DNA of 64,000 bases from Saprospiraceae bacterium (GTDB lineage: Bacteria; Bacteroidota; Bacteroidia; Chitinophagales; Saprospiraceae): assembly GCA_022841745.1 (NCBI GenBank), contig JALHQW010000015.1, forward strand, positions 62,001 to 126,000, given 5' to 3'. Below the pieces are notes generated by a model. It saw only the letters and a list, made by a program, of their open reading frames with translations, did no database searches and was not told the DNA's origin. A program made the position numbers and the translations under genes. Below, piece by piece: positions 33,896 to 45,500 of the stretch; position 1 is the stretch's first letter; each line of letters begins with the position of its first letter.

Positions 33896-36136
33896 CTATT
33901 TCAACGCCTTGCCCTTAAACTGAAACTGCTTCCGTTGCAACACCTCCGCCTTAGGATTTACTTCTGAAATCTTGATGAAGGAATTAAGCGGCACATCGGT
34001 ATAGACCGTCTTTTCTGGGCCGGGCTTGGCCCAATGCACTTCCACCGATTCTATTTTTTCGGCTTTGCCAAGGCCAATTTCTTGCCGAAGGCTGGCCGAG
34101 CCGAAGCTGCCACCCGTGTTCACGGTCATCCAAATGGTGCGCTTGGCACCCCCTTTTTGGAGGGTACGCACGGCAATCTTCGAACCGAAGGCGTCCCGAC
34201 TGCAGGTCTTGCCTTCCAGTTCGATATTGACCCAGTTGTTGCCGGGCGTTCCTGGATTTTCAAAGAGGATGTTGTTGGCAATATCGCCCTCATAGGCGCC
34301 CCCCATGACCTCGTAAATATCCGTGTCGCCATCGTTGTCTAGGTCGCCGAAGGCAATGCCGTGGCCTTTCTGTAGGTGGGCAAAACCATTCATCGTGATT
34401 TCCTCCAGGCGCTTGCCCTCCACGTTTTGGAACATGCGATTGGGTACAAGGGCACGGTAGTCGGGCTTGCCGGTACCGAGATAGACATCGAGCCAGCCGT
34501 CGTTGTCGAGGTCACCGAAATTGTTGCCCATGCCGAAGGTCAGCTTGTTCATGTCACTGTTTCGGGCTATGTCCGTGAAGGTCTCGTTGCCGTTGTTGAT
34601 GTAGAGACGGAGCCAGTCCCCATCGGGCAGTTGGCCGAAAAGTTCCTTCAAATAATCGGCACCGACCGCTTGGGTCGGGTCGAAGCTGTAGCCAACCACC
34701 AAGATATCATCACGGCCATCGTTGTTGAAATCGAATATCTCGCAGGGAAAGCTCGATTGTGGGTTGTTCACCCCAGCCTTCACGCCGATTTCCTCAAACT
34801 TGCCGCCACGGTTCACGAGCAGTTTGTTGTCGCCTTGCAGGCAGCTAATGTAGAGGTCGGGCTGGCGGTCGTTGTTCACGTCGCCCCAGACGCAGCCCTT
34901 GTAGAAGCCAGCGAAGTCAACGCCAAGTTCTTTGGCCACATTGGTGAAGGTGACCTTGCCGTCCTTCATGCCGTTGTTACGATAGAGTTCGTTGGGGTGG
35001 TTGGGGTAGTTCGGCCTCGTTTCATTGGCGATGTAGAGGTCGAGCCAGCCATCCCCATCATAATCGGCCCAAGATGCGGCCTGCGTGGGATGGAACGAGA
35101 GCAAGCCCGATTCAATGGTCACATCGGTAAAAGTTCCGTCGCCGTTGTTGCGCAGCAACGAATTGGGGTGCGTGCCGCCAGCCAGCCAGCCGCCCCGCAG
35201 TATGACCACGTCACGGTCGCCATCGTTGTCGTAGTCGGCATGGAGGGTGTTCAGGCCGCTCACGATGCCATCCAGGTTGGCCTCATGGGTGCGTTCCACG
35301 AAGGTGCCATCACCGTTATTTTTGAAAAAACGAACGGGATCTTTTAGCATGTAGGCGGTCATCAGTAAATCGAGGTTTCCATCGCCGTCGAAATCCTCCA
35401 TGCAGACGCCGCCAGATACGCCTTTTATGTCCAGGCCGATTTCAGGGGCAATGTTTTCAAAACGGATATCGCCCTTAGATTTGAAAAGGTTCTCCGGTAT
35501 GAGGTATTGTTTCGGTACGCCAGTGGGATACTTGCCCAAGTTCATGTAGGCGATGTTCATCAGCCAGCGGGTCTGAAGGTCGTCTGGAAATGCATTTAGG
35601 ATGCGCTCGTAGATTTTTACGGCAGTTTCAGGCCCTTGCTTGAGCTTATAAACGCCATTGCCCTGAATGGGCACGATGCAAGATTGCGAAGCGCTCTGTT
35701 CCACACAGTTCTGAACCTCGCCGAGGCGCATATAACTCACCGCTAAGAAATCATAGATAACCTTGGAGTCCTTGTCCAGTACATTGCCAATGAGCTGCAC
35801 CAGCTCTTCAAATTGAACGATGGCAGCTTCCGTTTTGCCAGCGTAGAGCAATTGCTCAGCATATTTGAATTTGCCAAGCGGTTGCTGTTCGGGTGGCAAG
35901 CCATTTATTTGTTGGAGTATCCAGTCCGCTTTCCTTGCATTGAGGTTATAGCAATGCTCCGGGCTTGCATTTTGGGCAATGCTGTCCAAGATAGCAACCA
36001 TGCGTTGGTGGCCCGTCATGCCCGTAGGTATGAAATAATTGCCTGCAACGTCGTCGGTTTTTGATTCATTTTCCGGCTTGCAGGCTTGAAGGATGAGGAA
36101 TATGAACAGGGAAAAATGCCAGGTTTTCATTCTCAT
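33896..36136 (-). CDS. CRTAC1-family lipoprotein (FG-GAP/VCBS repeats, ASPIC/UnbV)
   Basis: 746 residues. Lipobox LQAC at Cys19. A helical TPR-like region (about 40-210) precedes seven calcium-binding D-x-D-x-D-G-type repeats between about 240 and 600 (for example DFDGDGNLDLL, DYDNDGDRDVV, DLDNDGWLDVY, DLDNDGDTDIY), forming a beta-propeller. The C-terminus (about 640-720) is an ASPIC/UnbV domain with GSKIAVRT, TGGSFGSASLRQEIGLG and VHWAKPGPEKT. Family members are secreted or surface proteins of unknown role, often next to TonB/SusD systems, which are absent here. The start could also be ATG 36130. Confidence 0.88.
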   Translation of the reverse strand: MRMKTWHFSLFIFLILQACKPENESKTDDVAGNYFIPTGMTGHQRMVAILDSIAQNASPEHCYNLNARKADWILQQINGLPPEQQPLGKFKYAEQLLYAGKTEAAIVQFEELVQLIGNVLDKDSKVIYDFLAVSYMRLGEVQNCVEQSASQSCIVPIQGNGVYKLKQGPETAVKIYERILNAFPDDLQTRWLMNIAYMNLGKYPTGVPKQYLIPENLFKSKGDIRFENIAPEIGLDIKGVSGGVCMEDFDGDGNLDLLMTAYMLKDPVRFFKNNGDGTFVERTHEANLDGIVSGLNTLHADYDNDGDRDVVILRGGWLAGGTHPNSLLRNNGDGTFTDVTIESGLLSFHPTQAASWADYDGDGWLDLYIANETRPNYPNHPNELYRNNGMKDGKVTFTNVAKELGVDFAGFYKGCVWGDVNNDRQPDLYISCLQGDNKLLVNRGGKFEEIGVKAGVNNPQSSFPCEIFDFNNDGRDDILVVGYSFDPTQAVGADYLKELFGQLPDGDWLRLYINNGNETFTDIARNSDMNKLTFGMGNNFGDLDNDGWLDVYLGTGKPDYRALVPNRMFQNVEGKRLEEITMNGFAHLQKGHGIAFGDLDNDGDTDIYEVMGGAYEGDIANNILFENPGTPGNNWVNIELEGKTCSRDAFGSKIAVRTLQKGGAKRTIWMTVNTGGSFGSASLRQEIGLGKAEKIESVEVHWAKPGPEKTVYTDVPLNSFIKISEVNPKAEVLQRKQFQFKGKALK

Positions 36137-36310
36137 TTAACTGATGTTTGAACCGTTGAAATAGTCAGCTTTAATAAATAAAGCGTCAAATAAAATTCAG
36201 CAAACAAGTACGTCAGAATTGAAAGGTTTGTTTTCAATTTTGAAAAAAATCAATGCTTCATTAACTTGTTATCAACGCAATACATTCATCAGCCTTCTGA
36301 TTAGGAACCA

Positions 36311-39300
36311 TCAATCCACCTTCAATCTTTCCCATTGCTTGAACAACGGTGCTTGCGCCGCCTCTACCCGCTCCTTGTATTTCGCAAAATCCCCTTCGGT
36401 GAACTTATTGATTTTCTCAATGGCCGCAGCAAGCATTCGCTTCGACTTCTCCATGTAAACACGGGCAGCCGCATTCGGCGAACCGTCCGATGCCCCGATA
36501 TGGCCGCTGGCGGTGTAAAGGGCGCTCTGGATGTCGTCCGTCTCGTCAGTGATGCCTTTTTGGCCCTCTGGCTGCATGAACAGTTTTTCGAGCAATGCGA
36601 TGCTGTCCGTTATTGTCTGACCCTGCTTTGTAATATCCTTCTTCAAACTGTCTGGAGCATTCACGAGGGCTTCGTTCACCAATTTGATGGACTGCTTGGC
36701 CTCTTGCAATCTATCGAAGGCGTCCGTGGCAGCCTTGATGGTCTTCTCGAATTCTTTTTGGGCAGCCAGTTGCGCCTTGCGGGCCTCCATCGTGATGTTC
36801 ATGCGAGGGTCGGCATGTACGGTGACGAAGGTGCTGTCCACATGGCCTTTCCACTTGAAAAACAGCTTGTATTTGCCAGGCAAAACGGCATTTCCGTAAG
36901 GCTTGTCGTCCTCTGGCTTTGGCTTGTTGCGGCTTGGGAAACGGACGCCATTCATTTCCAAGTTCCAATTGATGCGGTTCATGCAGGAATCGGGTTTCAC
37001 GCTAAAAGTTCGTATAGTATCGCCTTGGCTGTCAACGACTTGTATGCGGAGTTTGCCTTCGTCTTTCTTTTCCTCTTTTCCATCCGCTTTGGGTTTCTCA
37101 TCTGCTTTCCCTTCACTTTTTCCTTTTTCCTTTTCACTTTTTACTTCCTCAGGCTTCACCCAAAACGTGAGCATGGCCGAAGGGCTGCGGTTGGCTCCAT
37201 TGAACACAGCATCTCCGTCAAAACGGACGCCGTCGTAGCTGCGGAATTCGGCGAGGTAGGCATCCGGTGCAGGGAATACTTTGAAGGGTTGCTCCAGCAC
37301 CTTGCCTTGGCTGCGGGCCAATTCCCGAAGGGGCCGTATATCGTCCAGTACCCAAAAGGCCCGGCCAAAGGTGCCGATGATGAGGTCGTGCTCCCGTGGG
37401 TGAATCTTCAAATCCATGGTGGAAACCGAGGGGAAGTCATTCGACCATTTGTTCCAATTTTTGCCAAAATCAAGGCTGAACCAAAGGCCGTAGTCCGTGC
37501 CAAGGAAGAGCAAGTTGTCCACTTCGGGGTCTTGCACGATGCAGAGGGCATGGCCCTGCACCTGCTTTTCGTCCACGAGGCGAGTCCATGTGGCACCGAA
37601 GTCTTTGGTGAAAAAAGCCATGGGCCGCCAGTCGTTCCTGCGGTAATCGTTGACGATGACGAATGCCTCGCCCGCCCGTTTGCCCGCCTCGATATAGGGC
37701 ACCCACGAGCCAGATTTCACCGTCGGCAATTTTGCGGAGCAGTTCGTCCATCCACGATAGCTATCGGGATTGCCACCGTCACGGGTCACATACACATTGC
37801 CGTCGTCGGTGCCAACCCAAATGACCTTTTCGTCCACCGTGCTGGGCGCAATGGCAAGGATGGTGCAATGGTTTTCTGCCCCGGTCGCATCAAGGGTGAG
37901 TCCACCCGTTTTGTCCTGGTGCAGCTTGGAAGTATCGTTGGTGGTCAGGTCGGGGCTGATAATTTCCCAGGTCTGGCCACTGTCCATGCTCTTGTGCAGG
38001 AACTGGCTGCCGTAGTAAATCCCCCGGTTGTGGAAGGGGTTTTGGGCGAAGCCCGAATTCCAATGGAAGCGCAGCTTGGTCTTGCCATCGGGGTGGACGG
38101 GCTTGATGCCCTGTGTATGGCCCGTTAGCATGTCCACATAGCCGAGGTAGCCGCCTTGCGCCATGGCATAGCAATAACGCCCATTGTCGGGCTGGATGCC
38201 CACGTCGAAGCCGTCGCCAAAATAGACCTCCTGCCAGTCCGAGTTGCGGATACCGCCTGACCGCCAGACCGCAGACGGGCCAACCCAAGAGCCGTTGTCC
38301 TGCATGCCGCCAGCGATACGGTAAGGCACGCTCATGTCGTAGTTAACATGGTAAAACTGGCCAACGGGCAGGTTGTCGGCGAAGCGCCAAGTCTTGCCGT
38401 AGTCGTGGCTGATGTTCAGGCCGCCGTCGTTGCCATCGAGCAGGTGGGCGGGGTCATTGGGATTGATCCAAAAAGCATGGTGGTCGAGGTGGATTTTCCA
38501 GCCTGCCAGTTCCCGAAACGACTTGCCGCCGTCCTCGCTGATGCTGAGGAAAGTCCAGAGACTGTAGATTCTGTTCTCGTTCTTGGGATCCACATAGATT
38601 TCGAAGAAATAAAACGGGCGGTTGCCCACGTTGCCACCCTCGGTGTCGGCGCTCACCATTTTTTGCCATTTCAGTCCGCCGTCGGTACTCTTGTAAAGGG
38701 CGTTTTCTTTTGCCTCAATGAGGGCATAGACGATGTTCGGGCTGCTGGGTGCAATGGCGAGTCCCATGCGGCCAAGGTTGCCTTCGGGCAGGCCGTCCTT
38801 GCTGGTACGGCGCTCCCAGGTCTCGCCGCCGTCGTGGCTGACGTAGAGGCCACTGCCCGTGCCACCGGAGTTGAAGAACCAAGGCTTGCGCTCGTATTCC
38901 CACATGGCAGCGATGAGCTTGTTCGGGTTGGTAGGGTCGGTGACGAGTTCGGCGCAGCCTGTCAAGTTGTTGACAAACAGCACCTTGCGCCAAGTTTTGC
39001 CGCCATCGGTGGTCTTGTAAACGCCCCTGTCGTCGGTGGGGCCATAGCTGGAGCCGTGCGCTGCCACGAAGACGGTATTGGGGTCGTCCCGGTGGATGAT
39101 GATGCGGTGGATGGTTTTGGTCTTTTCCAATCCCATACACTTCCAGGTCACCCCGCCGTCGAGGGATTTATAGATGCCTTCGCCGCTGTTCTGCGAATTG
39201 CGGGGGTTGCCCTCGCCAGTGCCCACCCAGATTTCGGAGGGGTTGCGCTGGTTGATTTTCACTGCACCGATGGCCTGCACGGGCATTTTATCGAAGATGG

Positions 39301-39538
39301 GCTGCCAGTTGGTGCCGCCGCTCACGCTCTTCCACACGCCGCCGCTGGCAGTGCCTGTGTAGATGATGTCAGGGTCGGACACGACGGCATCAATGGCCGT
39401 CACCCGCCCGCTCATGCCCGCTGGGCCGATGCTTCGGGTCTTGATGCCCTTTAGTTGCTCGACATTGATTTTTTGGGAAAAAGCGGTGGTGAGGATGGCC
39501 ACGATGGCCAGTACAAGGGTGGTTGTTTTCTTTAACAT
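36311..39538 (-). CDS. Exported BNR/VPS10-like beta-propeller protein
   Basis: 1075 residues with a signal peptide (about 1-21). Two seven-bladed-type BNR/sortilin regions (about 30-700) have repeated Asp-box motifs: SVSGGTNWQ, SLDGGVTWK, TTDGGKTWRK, SHDGGETWE, SEDGGKSFR, SMDSGQTWE. A charged low-complexity Lys/Glu insertion (about 795-830) precedes a FlgD/Ig-like domain (GDTIRTFSVKPDSCMNRINW) and a C-terminal coiled helical segment (about 920-1060). These Bacteroidota proteins are annotated as glycosyl hydrolases, but no catalytic residues support that. A TACCTTCG box lies upstream (39558-39565). Confidence 0.85.
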   Translation of the reverse strand: MLKKTTTLVLAIVAILTTAFSQKINVEQLKGIKTRSIGPAGMSGRVTAIDAVVSDPDIIYTGTASGGVWKSVSGGTNWQPIFDKMPVQAIGAVKINQRNPSEIWVGTGEGNPRNSQNSGEGIYKSLDGGVTWKCMGLEKTKTIHRIIIHRDDPNTVFVAAHGSSYGPTDDRGVYKTTDGGKTWRKVLFVNNLTGCAELVTDPTNPNKLIAAMWEYERKPWFFNSGGTGSGLYVSHDGGETWERRTSKDGLPEGNLGRMGLAIAPSSPNIVYALIEAKENALYKSTDGGLKWQKMVSADTEGGNVGNRPFYFFEIYVDPKNENRIYSLWTFLSISEDGGKSFRELAGWKIHLDHHAFWINPNDPAHLLDGNDGGLNISHDYGKTWRFADNLPVGQFYHVNYDMSVPYRIAGGMQDNGSWVGPSAVWRSGGIRNSDWQEVYFGDGFDVGIQPDNGRYCYAMAQGGYLGYVDMLTGHTQGIKPVHPDGKTKLRFHWNSGFAQNPFHNRGIYYGSQFLHKSMDSGQTWEIISPDLTTNDTSKLHQDKTGGLTLDATGAENHCTILAIAPSTVDEKVIWVGTDDGNVYVTRDGGNPDSYRGWTNCSAKLPTVKSGSWVPYIEAGKRAGEAFVIVNDYRRNDWRPMAFFTKDFGATWTRLVDEKQVQGHALCIVQDPEVDNLLFLGTDYGLWFSLDFGKNWNKWSNDFPSVSTMDLKIHPREHDLIIGTFGRAFWVLDDIRPLRELARSQGKVLEQPFKVFPAPDAYLAEFRSYDGVRFDGDAVFNGANRSPSAMLTFWVKPEEVKSEKEKGKSEGKADEKPKADGKEEKKDEGKLRIQVVDSQGDTIRTFSVKPDSCMNRINWNLEMNGVRFPSRNKPKPEDDKPYGNAVLPGKYKLFFKWKGHVDSTFVTVHADPRMNITMEARKAQLAAQKEFEKTIKAATDAFDRLQEAKQSIKLVNEALVNAPDSLKKDITKQGQTITDSIALLEKLFMQPEGQKGITDETDDIQSALYTASGHIGASDGSPNAAARVYMEKSKRMLAAAIEKINKFTEGDFAKYKERVEAAQAPLFKQWERLKVD

Positions 39539-39557
39539 GGTGCAAGTTTGTTTGGGG

Positions 39558-39565
39558 CGAAGGTA
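39558..39565 (-). promoter_or_regulatory. Possible -7 element for the BNR-repeat gene
   Basis: On the minus strand reads TACCTTCG, one base off TAnnTTTG, 19 bases before the start codon at 39538. Same octamer as before uvrA. No -33 box identified. Confidence 0.3.
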
Positions 39566-39627
39566 GTTTTACTAGAGCGAATTATCACAATTTGGCTAAT
39601 TTTCGAGCAACTTCCACTTTGCCTTCG

Positions 39628-42438
39628 TCACCGCAGCAACAACACCGTTCCCGTCACCGTCTCCACTTTCCCGCCCGTGAATTCCAGCAGCAGCTTATAG
39701 GTGAACACGCCGGACTGCGCTTCCTCCTCTCCAATCTTGCCGTTCCAGCCCTTTTCCTCCTGGTTGGCGGGCACGTCCGCTACCGAGAACGCCAGGCCGC
39801 CCTTGCGGTCATAGATTTCCATCGAAACGATGCGGGCGACCGACCTGCCGCCGAACACCGTGAACCAATCGTTGATGCCGTCCTTGTTGGGCGAAAAGGC
39901 CGTCGGGACATAATAAGCACCAGATTCCTCGACCGTGACGGACACCGTGTCGCTCGCCTCGCATCCGTTGCCGAACGAGACCGTGGCCGTGTATTCAATG
40001 GAATAAGGCGGCGTGGCCGTTGGCGAGGCACAGACGGCGCAGTCGAGGAAATCGGTCGGCTGCCAGGTCACGGATAGGTTGGACGGGCTTGCTGTTGCGT
40101 TCAGCTCGATGGACTCACCGACCAAGATGGAGGCATCCGGCCCGGCGCTGATGGACAGCGGCGGCGGCTCCGTCAATTCCACTTGGTTGCCCAGTTCGCA
40201 GCCCGTGGCATCTTTCAGCGAGGGCAGGTAATCGCCAGCGGGAAGGTTCTCAAAAATGCCATCAGCCGTGAAGTCGGTGCCGTTGAGCGAAAATTGGTAG
40301 GGCGGTGTGCCGCTCATGGGGTCAATGAAGATGCCACCGTCCGAGCGGCCAAAGCAGCTGGGGTCAGCCACCACCAGGTTGAATGCGAGTGCGGGCGCAA
40401 TGACGGCGCTGGTGCTAGCTGAGCAGCCAAAGCTGTTGGTGACGGTGGCAACATAGCTCCCTTCAACGCCAACGTTGATGCTTGGCCCCACTGCGCCCGT
40501 TGACCATTCAACCAATTCAAAACCGCTGCCGACCGAAAGTTCGGCCTCATTGCCGTTGCAAAGCGTCCCGTCCACCGTGATTTGCAGCTGCGGCAAGGGG
40601 TTCACCGTGAGCGCCAAGCAAACGGAAGAGTCGCAGCCGTTGGGCAGGGTGTAGGACAGGCAGACCGTGGTGTCCGCTGACAGTACCTGCCCTTGCCATA
40701 CAAGGGTCTGCCCCTCGCAGATGGTGGCCTGCTGTTGTATGCTCACCGGCTGCCCTGCTGAGATGGTGTAAGAAGTTGTTGCGGTGCATCCGTTGCCGTC
40801 CGTGACGGTGAGCGGGTAGTCTCCAGCGCCGAGGTCGGTGTTGTAGGTGGTGGTGGTGGCCCCGTTGCCCCAGTTGTAGGCATAGGGCGGCGTCCCGCCG
40901 ACCGGAACGGCGGTCAGCACGGCGGACTGGTGGCAGATGGCGGGCAGCCCGAAATATTCGATGCTGGCAGTGAGCAGGGGCGGTTCCCCCAGTGTGAAGC
41001 TGTCCCGCTCCACGCAGCCCCTGGCGTCGGACACGGTGACGTGGTAGGTACCTGCGGCAAGGCCCGTTAGCAGGCTATCCGTACCCCCGGCCTGCCATTC
41101 GTAGCTGTACGGGGCGGTGCCCGCCGAGGTTTGTGCAAGCAGGCTGCCGTCCTGCGAGCCGTGGCAGGTGGGCGGGGTGGCGGTGGCCGTTGTTTTCAGC
41201 ACCTCGTTGCTCAGCGGTAAATCGGCAGTGGAAAGGATGCTGGCCTCGCCTTCCGACCAGCCCGTGACCCTGACCTGTCTCATGCCGAAGGTTTGGGCGC
41301 TGGCCGTGTTCTGGTAAAGGACGGATTTCAAGGCTGCCTCGAAATCGGTGAGCGTAGCCGAGCCGTTGTTCAAAAAATTGATGCCGCCGCTGCCATTACC
41401 GAGCACGGTCAGGTTGCCATTGGCAATGCTCGTCTCCAAGAACTCCGCAGTGCCATCCAAGCTGCCAGAGAGCACCAGTTCCAGCGAATCCAGCGTATTG
41501 GCCATGCTGAGGATGACCACGTCGGTATCGGTGACGGCGACTGGGCCTTGGCAGAAGGGGTTGGCACAGTAGTTCCCCCAGAAGGCGATGGAACTGTTGT
41601 CGTGGTCGAGGTCAACGAAGAGGGCGCAGGGGGGGAGGGCGCATTCGGTCTCGTTGCCAAGCCCGGTGATGGCCCTTGGCAGGGCGCAATAATTGCTGAT
41701 GGTCAGGTTGTCAATATCCAAGGTATAGATTTCGGAGTGGAACCCGAACCCCCTTCCAACGGCATAGGTCACCGTGCTGTCGCAACCGACCTGAACCGTG
41801 GTCAGCCCATGCACGGGCAACACCCATGATGGGAACTCCATGATGACCTGGCTCTGTTCGGGGTGCTTCATGTTCACCTCTACCAGCTTGTTCCCGGTAG
41901 CGACCATGTAGAATTTACCTTTTCGGTAGGTAATATCACCTTGGCAGGTGAGGTCGGGCGGTAGGTCTCCTAAATATACTGGCTCAGGATAAAAAATGAA
42001 GTCTTTCATTTTGACAATCCCCCTGCCAGCAGTATAAAGATGATTTGATTCATCACAGGTAAGGCCCTGCATAAGACCATACAAATCATAAGTAGTGTCT
42101 TCACACCAGGATCCACCCATCGCCTGGATTTTTAAGCAAAGCCCATAACCTCCAAAACCATTAAGTGAATAGTAAAACACATTTCCGCTGGATGTTTTGG
42201 CTATATCAAATGCTTTTCTCAATGCACCATCAATATGGTTGCTCGAACAATCTTGCAAATCAATATCTCCGAATTTGGCGACAGGGTCACCAAATAAATT
42301 CAATGTGCTGTCGCTGAATATTAGTTGCTGAGATTTTGCTTTCGGATGAAACAGAAAAAGGCTCAACAATATCAATGTCGTTGGGGAGAGTTGGAACAAG
42401 GCTAAGCTTAACGATTTATGTACAACCCGAATGCTCAT
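39628..42438 (-). CDS. T9SS-secreted SprB-repeat adhesin with gliding-type C-terminal domain
   Basis: 936 residues from the ATG at 42438, which begins a long signal peptide ending KAKSQ; the upstream in-frame ATG at 42495 adds a non-signal segment. The N-terminal half (about 25-370) looks like a propeller-like domain. SprB/PKD-type repeats follow (for example CHGSQDGSLLAQTSAGTAPY, GTYHVTVSDARGC, GDYPLTVTDGNGC). The last about 90 residues (YVPTAFSPNKDGINDWF) are the type B (gliding motility-associated) T9SS C-terminal domain. Surface-exposed, probably adhesive. It is followed on the same strand by the BNR gene; the upstream neighbour is another T9SS adhesin. Confidence 0.88.
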   Translation of the reverse strand: MSIRVVHKSLSLALFQLSPTTLILLSLFLFHPKAKSQQLIFSDSTLNLFGDPVAKFGDIDLQDCSSNHIDGALRKAFDIAKTSSGNVFYYSLNGFGGYGLCLKIQAMGGSWCEDTTYDLYGLMQGLTCDESNHLYTAGRGIVKMKDFIFYPEPVYLGDLPPDLTCQGDITYRKGKFYMVATGNKLVEVNMKHPEQSQVIMEFPSWVLPVHGLTTVQVGCDSTVTYAVGRGFGFHSEIYTLDIDNLTISNYCALPRAITGLGNETECALPPCALFVDLDHDNSSIAFWGNYCANPFCQGPVAVTDTDVVILSMANTLDSLELVLSGSLDGTAEFLETSIANGNLTVLGNGSGGINFLNNGSATLTDFEAALKSVLYQNTASAQTFGMRQVRVTGWSEGEASILSTADLPLSNEVLKTTATATPPTCHGSQDGSLLAQTSAGTAPYSYEWQAGGTDSLLTGLAAGTYHVTVSDARGCVERDSFTLGEPPLLTASIEYFGLPAICHQSAVLTAVPVGGTPPYAYNWGNGATTTTYNTDLGAGDYPLTVTDGNGCTATTSYTISAGQPVSIQQQATICEGQTLVWQGQVLSADTTVCLSYTLPNGCDSSVCLALTVNPLPQLQITVDGTLCNGNEAELSVGSGFELVEWSTGAVGPSINVGVEGSYVATVTNSFGCSASTSAVIAPALAFNLVVADPSCFGRSDGGIFIDPMSGTPPYQFSLNGTDFTADGIFENLPAGDYLPSLKDATGCELGNQVELTEPPPLSISAGPDASILVGESIELNATASPSNLSVTWQPTDFLDCAVCASPTATPPYSIEYTATVSFGNGCEASDTVSVTVEESGAYYVPTAFSPNKDGINDWFTVFGGRSVARIVSMEIYDRKGGLAFSVADVPANQEEKGWNGKIGEEEAQSGVFTYKLLLEFTGGKVETVTGTVLLLR

Positions 42439-42566
42439 TGAATAAAATTGAAGTTTTGTGGCAAATATCAAGAAATTGTACCTGCCACAAAACATTCGAA
42501 GTAGAATAGTAGGTGTTTAAATTGATAACCAGACCAAGGAGATTTCTTTGGCCAAAGTACAGGGCA

Positions 42567-45500
42567 TCACATTTTAACGACCCTTGTTGTTATTTTCTTG
42601 CCCACATCATCAATGAAGACAGCATGGTACAAACCGGGCGGAACCCCGTTGTCAAGCTTCCAAGAAAACTGGTTTTCCCCAACCTGGATGCCTAATCCTG
42701 TTTTTTTCCACATCAAAATTCCTTGCGGATTGTAAATCTGAAGCTCGGCTTCAGCAAATTCGCTTTTGGAAATGATGTTGAAATTGATTTCATCCTTGAA
42801 TGGGTTCGGGAACGCATCCAGCTTTAAAGGGGAATCGAGAATTGTTCCGTTATTGAAGCTCAACAATTTAAGCTCGTCGTCGGGATTATCAGTGAAACAT
42901 TGTGGGCATGTGCCAAACAATTCAGCCAGTTCTTCACAATCGCAATTTTCATCACCGCCTGAATTATTATTTAAACAACCATTTGCATATAAATCGAAAA
43001 AACCTGGTGAAAACTCATCTATCTTTATTGCTTGCTCAACTGACATACCTTGATTCTCAGTTTGATAGAGATAAACTCTAAACCTATAAAAAACATCACA
43101 CGGGTCAAATTCGCAAGTCACCACGAGCTGACAAAAATCTTCTTCGTTCTGTGGAGGAACAACACAAAAATCATATTCATATTCCGTTTCTGTATTACAT
43201 TCCTCTTCTGTATTCGGAGGAGGTGCATCGCCACATGGAGTAACAGGATTTTTGAAAATAAAGACATAAAAATTTTCATTGGGAGAAATATACATACAAT
43301 ATTGCGTGCACCCTGATTGGAATGTTGATGCCAGTATTGCATTATTGCCATAAGTAAACCCAGAAATGAAGGGAGTGCCTCTTGGCACATTATCGGCGCA
43401 ATCTATATGTATTTCATAAGGCATTGAACAATCACATGTTCCATAAGAAACATAGTCAAGTGTACTTAAACACGCAAGATTGGTATTGCCAGGATTGCCT
43501 ACATAACCTTGATTAACGCACAGCCTCTGATATTCACAGCCAACAATAAAGGGTTGAGCTGTATGGCCTTGATACGCAGGAGTATTTTCCAAAATATGTG
43601 AAAAATGCAAAAATGCTGCATAATCATTGGGGTCAGCAAAATCAAAATCGTCATAGGTCCAGTCTGTGATGTCCTGTATAGGCACCTGTATTTCAATGGA
43701 CGAACTTGCTGTACACCCGGCTTCATCAGTGATAGTAACAGTTACAGTATTGGGACCATTAATATTATCTGCATGGCTCCAAACAGCACCCGGCGGAGAA
43801 CCTGGCGTTGGGGGGCTAAAGAAATTATCAGGTGAAAAGGAATAGGTTAAATCACCAGAATGGTTCCTTGACTTGATAGTAATATTAACCGTTGAACCCA
43901 ATTCAACACATTTATAGCCAGGTATCACCTCCGCCACATTATTTTTACAATATCCAATCCACGCACAGGTGGATTTGGGGGTATTACACCCGTCCGATAC
44001 CGTCACACAGTATTTTCCAGCTTTTAAGCCTGAAATATTGCCAGTGTAGGCGTTAAAACCGTCCGGCCCTGACCATTTATAATAGAAAAAGCCCGCCCCA
44101 CCTGAAACATTGGTATAAATCTCCCCGTCACTTGCCGTTGTGGAAGAGTTGTTTTCTGTGGATGCAATGCTCACGATTATGGGAGAAGAACCACCCGCTG
44201 AACAAGGCGGTAGGTTGAAGCTCCTTGTGGTCTGACAAGCTTGGCTCGTCACGGTGACTGTATAGGTCCCAGCAGGTATCCCAAGTAAATCTTGCGTGTT
44301 TGCACTATTGCTCCATAGATACTGGAGCTGCCCAGGTGGGCTGATTACCTCTATGTCTATTTTTCCATCGTTCGACGTTGTAGTGGAAGGCCTTTTTAGC
44401 TCTTTGAGGTCTATCAACTGGGCAAAAGAAGGCTCCAAATAAAAACATTTTGACGAACTGCAACCATTAACGTCGGTGATGGTCACGCAATAGTTCCCTG
44501 CTGTCAAATTGCTGTTCAGCAGCGTGTTCCTATTATTGCTCCATTTGATGATGAATGGTGCATATCCACCAGTGAAAGTGGCCCTTATTTGCCCACCATT
44601 AGATTCAAAACAAGGTTTTTGAATGTCAACAAATGAGATGGCAATTGGCTTGGACAATATTTGATAATTACCCTTTTTCGTGCAACCACGAGCGTCGGTC
44701 ACCGTCACGGCAAAGGTACCATTCCCTAAATTGGACAAATGGCTGGTTGTAGCTCCATTGCTCCAGTTGTAGGTATAGGGAGGAGCTCCGCCTGTAACAT
44801 TCAATTGTATAAGGCCATCCGCTATTTTTGGGTCGCAAGGTTGGCGAACCCGTGCGTTCAAACTCAGCAACGTACTGGGATTGCCAGCATATAAGTATTG
44901 AGTTGCTAAACAAAAGTTTGCAACCCCCTCAACTTTCCAATACCCTGGGCTTAAATTGCATTGATTTGAAGGCCAACAACCACCGGATACCCAGTTGCCA
45001 TTAAGCCACCTATACCAAATAAATGTTCCATTGGCTCCTGCTGACAAACTTGCAGTAGCAAGCTGCCCGGCGGTACCACATGCTAATTCTGGCTCTAAAT
45101 CGATGGTCATTTGAAATGGAGGCTGAGTTGTCCCAACAAAAGTTGACTCGAACCCCTTACATCCAATAGCGTCGGTCACGGTTACCCTGTAGGTGCCAGG
45201 AGAAACGGCAATAACTGTTTGACTGGTAGCGATTGTGGGATTAGTTGGAATTCCTGACCATTGATACTCGAATGGTTGGAAACCACCAGAGAGAACAGAG
45301 GTACTAATAGTAGTTCCGTTAAAGCAGTCATACTGAACATAATTATCTACATAGTTGATATTATTTATTTTATCAACTTCAAACCAATCAAGCCAATTCG
45401 ATGAATAGCAGCCAGTCTCTGCGTCAGTAACTGTAACTTGGTAAATGCCTGGCGTCAAGTTGTGAATATCCTTAGTAATTGAACCGTTGCTCCACAAAAA

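Noticed and set aside
34376..35347. Long plus-strand ORF of 323 codons opposite the CRTAC1 gene
   Set aside because: It is the antisense shadow of repetitive Asp/Gly-rich codons; the minus-strand product has clear domains.
36335..38128. 597-codon plus-strand ORF opposite the BNR-repeat gene
   Set aside because: Antisense to a well-supported BNR protein; the translation has no signal, domain or family pattern.
38348..39454. 368-codon plus-strand ORF opposite the same BNR gene
   Set aside because: Val/Gly/Ala-rich shadow frame without any recognisable motif.
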